Origin: CAIOTO01 sp040389165
GTDB lineage: Bacteria; Pseudomonadota; Alphaproteobacteria; Paracaedibacterales; CAIOTO01
Assembly (NCBI GenBank): GCA_040389165.1
Contig: JAZKAK010000033.1
Location: 1-6,344 of the forward strand
Direction of reading: 5' to 3'
Length of the DNA: 6,344 bases
Part shown: positions 5,699 to 6,344 of the stretch, piece after piece
Layout of the letters: the number at the start of each line of letters is the position of its first letter
Numbering within the stretch: position 1 is the first letter of the stretch
Notes under the pieces: generated by a model
Database searches by the model: none
Seen by the model: only the letters and a program-made list of their open reading frames with translations
Told to the model about the DNA's origin: nothing
Position numbers and translations under genes: made by a program

Positions 5699-6344
5699 AT
5701 GATTACGAAAAACTTATTTATAATAATTTTATTATTGGGACACGCATTTATAATAAACAGCGTGAATGCTGGAAGTATACAAGGAATTCCTCAGGATTCG
5801 ACCACCAAAACAACAACTTCTTCAACAGAAACACTATCTACGAATACGATGCAATCAGGCAATCCATCAACTACTGTAGGAGGCGCACAATCAGTGGGCC
5901 CAAGTAAAGATCCAGATATTGCTGAGCTTAAGCGTCGTGCTGATGATTCAGATCAAAAATTAGTCAGGGTCATAGCCTCTACAAAAGAATTAAAAGAAAC
6001 GTGCGATCAATTGAAAGTTAATATATCTCAGGTTTCGAATCAACAAAGTGGAATGACAGCAACTAATATACCTTCGACAACAACCGTGTCATCTACGTCA
6101 ATTCCAGTAAATATAAAGGCACCAAGTATTGCAAATGCACCAAGCACGACAAGCAGTGCAAGCACGTCTTTGGACGTAGCAAGTATTTTAGGATTAAATA
6201 CAACAACTAATGCAGCTACTACCAATCAAAATGTTGCTTCAACGCAAGCAAGTAATGTTGTAATTGCGCAACCAGCTTCCATACAACAGGCTGCACCTGT
6301 TGTTCAAGCTGCACCTGTTGTTCAAGCTGCACCTGTTGTTCAAG
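5699..6344 (+). CDS. Exported Thr/Ser/Gln-rich protein with coiled coil and AAPVVQ repeats, N-terminal part
   Basis: The frame is open for 215 codons from the ATG at 5699 to the right edge of the window, so the C-terminus is missing. Residues 1-24 form a clear Sec signal peptide (MITKNLFIIILLLGHAFIIN, cleavage likely after SVNA). Residues 25-70 are Thr/Ser-rich and probably disordered. Residues 71-115 are charged with heptad-like spacing (IAELKRRADDSDQKLVRVIA, then STKELKETCDQLKVNISQV), suggesting a short coiled coil with one Cys at 102. From about 116 on the sequence is Thr/Ser/Ala/Asn-rich and ends in three AAPVVQ repeats at the edge. An AAAGGA sequence at 5677-5682 is 16 nt before this ATG but 10 nt before an in-frame TTG at 5693, so the start could be two codons earlier. 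An in-frame ATG at 5663 would put charged residues before the signal. I recognise no family. A surface or periplasmic role is inference. Confidence 0.75.
   Translation, partial: MITKNLFIIILLLGHAFIINSVNAGSIQGIPQDSTTKTTTSSTETLSTNTMQSGNPSTTVGGAQSVGPSKDPDIAELKRRADDSDQKLVRVIASTKELKETCDQLKVNISQVSNQQSGMTATNIPSTTTVSSTSIPVNIKAPSIANAPSTTSSASTSLDVASILGLNTTTNAATTNQNVASTQASNVVIAQPASIQQAAPVVQAAPVVQAAPVVQ
6290..6344 (+). repeat. Exact 18-bp tandem repeats (AAPVVQ) running off the window
   Basis: Three identical copies of GCTGCACCTGTTGTTCAA occupy 6290-6307, 6308-6325 and 6326-6343, and the last base of the window is the first of a possible fourth. Each encodes AAPVVQ in the frame of the exported protein. 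Identity at third codon positions indicates recent expansion or homogenisation. The total copy number is unknown because the window ends inside the array. Confidence 0.95.

Noticed and set aside
6040..6225. Minus-strand open frame of 61 codons near the right end
   Set aside because: It is the antisense shadow of the Thr/Ser/Ala-rich exported protein, which has a signal peptide and an open frame through the whole region.

Overview
The window looks like chromosomal DNA of an AT-rich alphaproteobacterium. The strongest evidence is the gene at 4589-5416, which encodes an almost canonical CtrA, the master cell-cycle regulator found essentially only in Alphaproteobacteria. The lipoamide dehydrogenase ends with the HPTLSEMMHES-type tail typical of that class. 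High AT content, secreted low-complexity proteins and simple-sequence or palindromic intergenic repeats suggest a host-associated lineage such as Holosporales or Rickettsiales. That placement is inference; no rRNA or other taxonomic marker is present.

Layout. (1) Positions 1-1942, minus strand: a large exported protein of unknown function (569 aa) with Ala/Ser/Pro/Gly-rich linkers, followed 68 bp downstream by the start of a second small exported protein cut off by the window edge. (2) Positions 1943-2536: a non-coding stretch holding two inverted copies of a palindromic element and a 22-bp tandem array grown from one arm of it. (3) Positions 2537-4387: a convergent pair, mutT (plus) and lpdA (minus), whose 3' ends overlap by 39 bp. 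(4) Positions 4589-5416: ctrA (minus), with a GTG start and a perfect Shine-Dalgarno sequence. (5) Positions 5417-5698: a very AT-rich divergent intergenic region. (6) Positions 5699 to the end: a second exported low-complexity protein (plus), open at the window edge, with a predicted coiled coil and exact AAPVVQ repeats.

How the genes work together. The three recognised genes are housekeeping: nucleotide-pool sanitation, the E3 subunit of 2-oxoacid dehydrogenases, and cell-cycle transcription control. They do not form a single pathway. The exported proteins are the accessory part and cannot be assigned a function from sequence alone. I see no clear undescribed multi-gene system. The best leads are the extended CtrA tail, the palindrome-derived tandem array, and the two modular exported proteins.
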